This document shows positions 18,161 through 21,264 of a DNA stretch of 21,264 nucleotides, one piece after another. Position numbers and translations under genes: made by a program. Origin of the DNA: Bacillaceae bacterium. GTDB taxonomy: Bacteria > Bacillota > Bacilli > Bacillales_A > Planococcaceae. Below the pieces are notes generated by a model. That model was not told the origin of the DNA. It was given only the letters and a program-made list of their open reading frames with translations, and did not search any database. Location: contig JASLGI010000105.1 in assembly GCA_030149685.1 (NCBI GenBank), positions 1 through 21,264 on the forward strand, read 5' to 3'. Numbering within the stretch: the first letter of the stretch is position 1; each line of letters starts with the position of its first letter.

Positions 18161-21023
18161 ACATCATGACAATTTTTTAGATTCGCTGAAGATCGGTTTT
18201 ATGAATAAAGATCATATAGGAACTTCTTATTTTAAACCCGAACTCGTGACAAATAGAGTACAAAAAGGAGATACTGTTTTAGCACATTTTTTACACGAGT
18301 TAGAAACAGCGAAGTCTTTTCATTTATCGGTCGCTTTTATTACAGAGAGCGGTTTAGCAATGTTGAAAAGCATCCTTTACGATTTGAAAGAAAAGGGAGT
18401 ACGAGGACGTTTACTAACATCTACCTACTTACAATTCAATGAACCGAATGTTTTTCGTGAATTATTGAAATTGGAAAATGTAGAGGTGCGATTAGCAGAC
18501 ATTGAAGGATTCCATCCGAAAGGGTATTTATTTGAGCAAGAAGGTTATCATACATTTTTAATAGGAAGCGCTAATTTAACGGCTCAAGCATTGAAAGTGA
18601 ATCATGAGTGGAATATTAAAGTGACTTCTTATGAAAATGGTGAATTATTGTATGATGCGTACAATTACTTTGATGAAACGTGGGAGCAGGCAACACCATT
18701 AACAGACGCATGGCTAGCAGCATATGAACGAACGTATGCAAAGTTCTTACCACCTACTCCGAGGGCAGTGGTCAAAGAGCCATCGTATGATAGTATCCAG
18801 CCGAACGATATGCAAAAAGAGGCCTTGAAAGAGTTAGCACTTCTTCGAGAGCAAGGAAAGAAAAAAGGTCTCGTCATTTCTGCAACAGGAACAGGAAAGA
18901 CCTACTTGAGTGCATTTGATGTCGCTCAGTTTCGTCCGAAGCGTTTATTATTTATCGCTCATCGAGAACGAATCCTTCGAGATGCACAAAAGAGTTTTGA
19001 ACGAATATTAGGAGGACAGCCGTCTGATTACGGTTTTTATGTCGGGAATGAAGAAGAAATTGCGACGTATACTTTTGCTAGTATTCAAAAGTTTTCTTCA
19101 CCTGATCATTACTTACAATATCCGAAAGATACTTTTGATTATATTTTGATCGATGAAGCTCATCGGGTAGGAGGAGAGACGTATCAGCGCTTGCTTCAGC
19201 ACTTTGAACCTCGCTTTCTTCTCGGTATGACAGCGACCCCTGAACGAACAGATCATTACGATGTCTTTCGTCTATTTGATTACAATATCGCTTATGAAAT
19301 TCGGTTACAAGATGCGTTAAAAGAGAAGATGTTAGCCCCTTTTCATTATTATGGTGTGACGGGGTATAGCGGTATGGAAAAAGGAAATAATTATGACCCT
19401 ATTCTTACTCAAGTGACGATAGAAGAACGCGTGAACCATATTGTCGAAAAAATTGAGTATTACGGATATTCAGGAGATCGTGTTTGTGGGTTAATGTTCA
19501 CTTCTCGCATTGACGAAGCTGAAGCGTTGTCTAAGTTGTTGAATGAAAGAGGGTATCGAACGATCGCATTGAGTGGGAAAAATAGCGAGCGCGAACGAGA
19601 AGAGGCGATTCTTGCTTTAGAAAATGGAACGCTCGATTATATTTTGACAGTTGATATTTTTAACGAAGGGATCGATATTCCAAAACTAAATCAAATCGTC
19701 ATGTTACGTCCGACGGAATCGAGTATTGTTTTTATTCAGCAACTCGGACGAGGCTTACGTTTACATAAAGAAAAAGAGTTCGTGACCGTCATTGATTTCA
19801 TCGGTAACTATCAAAATAATTATTTGATTCCAATCGCTTTATCAGGAGATCAATCGGGGAGTCGAGACAATTTACGTCGTTATATACAAGAGACTGCTTA
19901 TATTCCAGGTTTGACAACGATTCATTTTGAACGGATTGCCAAAGAACGAGTCTTTCAATCGATCGATCGTGTCAGCTTGACGACATATTCTCAAATTAAA
20001 ACAGCGTATAAACAGTTAAAGAAAAAGCTTGGGCGTACTCCGTATTTATACGATTTTTATCTGCATGAATCTCTTGATCCCGTTGTTATTGTTGATGAAC
20101 ATGATGGCAAATCTTCACACAATATGCGTAACTATTATCAAGTGTTAAAGCGTTTTGAAGAGCATGAAGTAGAGTTGTCCGACGCAGCGGATCGGATGTT
20201 ATCATTACTGTCTCATGAATTACTGAATGGAAAAAGACCTCATGAGTTGTACCTTGTTTACTGGTTGTTACAAGGTCCGTTAACCGACGAACAATTTGCC
20301 GACGAATTACGAAAAAGAAATCTTCGTTCGGATGAGAAAACACGCCAATCTGTTTATCGTGTGCTTGATCTATCATTTTGGGGAAAAACAGACAAGGAAA
20401 AATACCGATATCCTATTATTCAGTTCACCGGTGAAGAAATAACGTTATCTGAAAAATTAAAGAAGGCGTTACATGAACCATATTTTGAAACTTTCGTGAT
20501 GGATGTGATTCAAACTGGTTTAGAACGTTCTGCGCGTTACGACGTTGAACAGCCTTTTACGCTTTATGAGAAATATACGCGGAAAGATGCATCGCGTTTA
20601 TTGAATTGGCCAACAGATGAGAAAGGGACCATTTTCGGGTATAAAATTGCTCATCAATCGTGTCCGATCTTCATTACATATGATAAAGATACATTGGATG
20701 AAGATAATCAGTACGCGGATGAGTTTTTGTCTCCTCAATGGCTCAAATGGTATACGAGAGCAGGACAAACGCTTGAAGGAAAAGACGTTCAAAATATTCA
20801 TCAATTACAAAAAGAAGGTGGAAAGTTATCTGTTTTCATCAAAAAGAATGACGATGAAAAAGCGCACTTTTACTATTTAGGTACGGCTCAAGCTGTTAAG
20901 GAAACGATGAAAGAAGAACAACGAGTGAATAAAAAAGGAAAAGAAGAATCGCTCGTTTCAATGAATTTATTATTAGAACAACCAGTGAAAACATCTTTAT
21001 ATGACTATCTCGTCTACCGTTAG
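18153..21023 (+). CDS. PLD-nuclease / SF2 helicase / DUF3427 fusion protein
   Basis: A 956-residue multidomain protein. The N-terminal 190 residues form a phospholipase-D-like nuclease module with H121-x-K123 and GSAN at 138-141. An SF2 ResIII-type helicase follows: Walker A ATGTGKT at 244-250, DEAH at 334-337, the TATPERT motif III region, and motif VI QQLGRGLR at 529-536. From about residue 560 to the end is a region matching the DUF3427 type (ending with FGYKIAHQSCPIF and a YYLGTAQA strand). Proteins with this layout are common in Firmicutes; their function is not settled, with DNA repair or defence as options. The start is ambiguous: ATG 18153 overlaps mutT by 8 bases, and GTG 18144 is the alternative. 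It is intact, with base composition like its neighbours. Confidence 0.85.
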   Translation: MNKHHDNFLDSLKIGFMNKDHIGTSYFKPELVTNRVQKGDTVLAHFLHELETAKSFHLSVAFITESGLAMLKSILYDLKEKGVRGRLLTSTYLQFNEPNVFRELLKLENVEVRLADIEGFHPKGYLFEQEGYHTFLIGSANLTAQALKVNHEWNIKVTSYENGELLYDAYNYFDETWEQATPLTDAWLAAYERTYAKFLPPTPRAVVKEPSYDSIQPNDMQKEALKELALLREQGKKKGLVISATGTGKTYLSAFDVAQFRPKRLLFIAHRERILRDAQKSFERILGGQPSDYGFYVGNEEEIATYTFASIQKFSSPDHYLQYPKDTFDYILIDEAHRVGGETYQRLLQHFEPRFLLGMTATPERTDHYDVFRLFDYNIAYEIRLQDALKEKMLAPFHYYGVTGYSGMEKGNNYDPILTQVTIEERVNHIVEKIEYYGYSGDRVCGLMFTSRIDEAEALSKLLNERGYRTIALSGKNSEREREEAILALENGTLDYILTVDIFNEGIDIPKLNQIVMLRPTESSIVFIQQLGRGLRLHKEKEFVTVIDFIGNYQNNYLIPIALSGDQSGSRDNLRRYIQETAYIPGLTTIHFERIAKERVFQSIDRVSLTTYSQIKTAYKQLKKKLGRTPYLYDFYLHESLDPVVIVDEHDGKSSHNMRNYYQVLKRFEEHEVELSDAADRMLSLLSHELLNGKRPHELYLVYWLLQGPLTDEQFADELRKRNLRSDEKTRQSVYRVLDLSFWGKTDKEKYRYPIIQFTGEEITLSEKLKKALHEPYFETFVMDVIQTGLERSARYDVEQPFTLYEKYTRKDASRLLNWPTDEKGTIFGYKIAHQSCPIFITYDKDTLDEDNQYADEFLSPQWLKWYTRAGQTLEGKDVQNIHQLQKEGGKLSVFIKKNDDEKAHFYYLGTAQAVKETMKEEQRVNKKGKEESLVSMNLLLEQPVKTSLYDYLVYR

Positions 21024-21035
21024 CTTGTAATCCTT

Positions 21036-21076
21036 TTGAATGTATATTATATTTATGCATATGTATAAATATTCAA
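21036..21076. repeat. A/T-rich palindrome downstream of the helicase gene
   Basis: The 24-base near-perfect inverted repeat at 21049-21072 pairs ATATTTAT with ATAAATAT around a CATATG centre, with one G/T position. An outer TTGAAT (21036-21041) and ATTCAA (21071-21076) can also pair. There is no T run after it. It could be an operator-like site or a weak transcript 3' end, or a chance product of A/T-rich DNA. Confidence 0.4.
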
Positions 21077-21129
21077 TTGTAGTGTAGTGTCAATAAATTC
21101 AGAATTCAGTCGCCAATTGTAAGAAACTA

Positions 21130-21138
21130 TGCTATAAT
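21130..21138 (+). promoter_or_regulatory. Extended -10 promoter of asd
   Basis: TGCTATAAT is a perfect extended -10. The -35 region at 17 bases spacing (TCGCCA) is weak, which is common for extended -10 promoters. The predicted start near 21145 gives a leader of about 76 bases for asd. Confidence 0.6.
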
Positions 21139-21151
21139 TCAATTTAATCAA

Positions 21152-21204
21152 AATTTAGCAGTGTAACGGACTAAAGTATTTATCGGTTCACCACTGTGTA
21201 AATT
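21152..21204 (+). promoter_or_regulatory. Long imperfect hairpin in the asd leader
   Basis: The stem pairs AATTTA (21152-21157) with TAAATT (21199-21204), CAGTG (21159-21163) with CACTG (21192-21196), AAC with GTT, GA with TC, and TAAA with TTTA around a GTA loop, with small bulges between. It starts just after the predicted transcription start and ends one base before the AAAGGAGAG ribosome binding site. Its size is far below that of a lysine riboswitch. Function unknown. Confidence 0.5.
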
Positions 21205-21220
21205 CAAAGGAGAGATACTT

Positions 21221-21264
21221 ATGAGACAAATGAATGTTGCAGTAGTAGGTGCCACAGGAGCAGT
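21221..21264 (+). CDS. asd: Aspartate-semialdehyde dehydrogenase, N terminus (3'-truncated by window)
   Basis: Only the first 14 codons and part of the next are present. The sequence MRQMNVAVVGATGA matches the N-terminal NADP-binding glycine-rich strand-turn of Asd (VAVVGATGAVG), which reduces aspartyl phosphate to aspartate semialdehyde for lysine, methionine, threonine and diaminopimelate synthesis. The ATG is preceded by AAAGGAGAG at suitable spacing. In B. subtilis asd lies in the same chromosomal neighbourhood downstream of pnp, which supports the call; other short-chain NADP enzymes begin with similar motifs, so certainty is limited by length. Confidence 0.78.
   Translation, partial: MRQMNVAVVGATGA

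Noticed and set aside
17617..21023. Recent horizontal transfer of the mutT-helicase pair
   Set aside because: Codon use and base composition look like the flanking genes, and no repeats or integration scars border the pair, so recent transfer is not supported from this sequence alone.
21024..21220. Lysine riboswitch upstream of asd
   Set aside because: The predicted leader is about 76 bases and forms one long hairpin; the multi-helix lysine aptamer needs roughly twice that length and its conserved core is not seen.

Overview
The window is a low-GC Gram-positive housekeeping region, almost certainly from a member of the Bacillales. The evidence is the PolC-type replicative polymerase, the conserved order dxr-rasP-proS-polC-rimP-nusA-ylxR-ylxQ-infB-ylxP-rbfA-truB-ribF-rpsO-pnp, strong AGGAGG-type ribosome binding sites and A/T-rich codon use. 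The genus cannot be fixed from sequence alone. Every gene lies on the + strand, and no gene-free stretch exceeds 200 bases.

Region 1 (1-7797) holds the 3' end of dxr (isoprenoid synthesis), rasP (site-2 membrane protease), proS (prolyl-tRNA synthetase) and polC (DNA polymerase III alpha). Hairpins after rasP and proS separate the transcription units. Both proS and polC appear to start at TTG.

Region 2 (7798-14938) is the translation and transcription-factor operon: rimP, nusA, rnpM (ylxR), ylxQ, infB, ylxP, rbfA, truB and ribF. A good promoter lies ahead of a terminator-like hairpin in the rimP leader, the arrangement expected for NusA autoregulation by attenuation. The genes are tightly packed (ylxR/ylxQ and infB/ylxP overlap), with a hairpin between rbfA and truB. 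Most products act on ribosome maturation, initiation, RNA modification or RNA binding.

Region 3 (14939-17660) has rpsO with its own promoter, leader and strong terminator, then pnp with its own terminator.

Region 4 (17661-21264) is the least standard part. A MutT-like NUDIX hydrolase overlaps a large PLD-nuclease / SF2-helicase / DUF3427 protein. They sit where Bacillus subtilis carries ylxY-mlpA-ymxH-spoVFAB, between pnp and asd. The start of asd closes the window, preceded by an extended -10 promoter and a long imperfect hairpin.

The most notable observations are: (a) PolC has lost three predicted metal-ligand histidines of its PHP domain; (b) the NUDIX plus helicase-nuclease pair may be a repair or defence module; (c) the nusA-operon and asd leaders look like RNA control elements.
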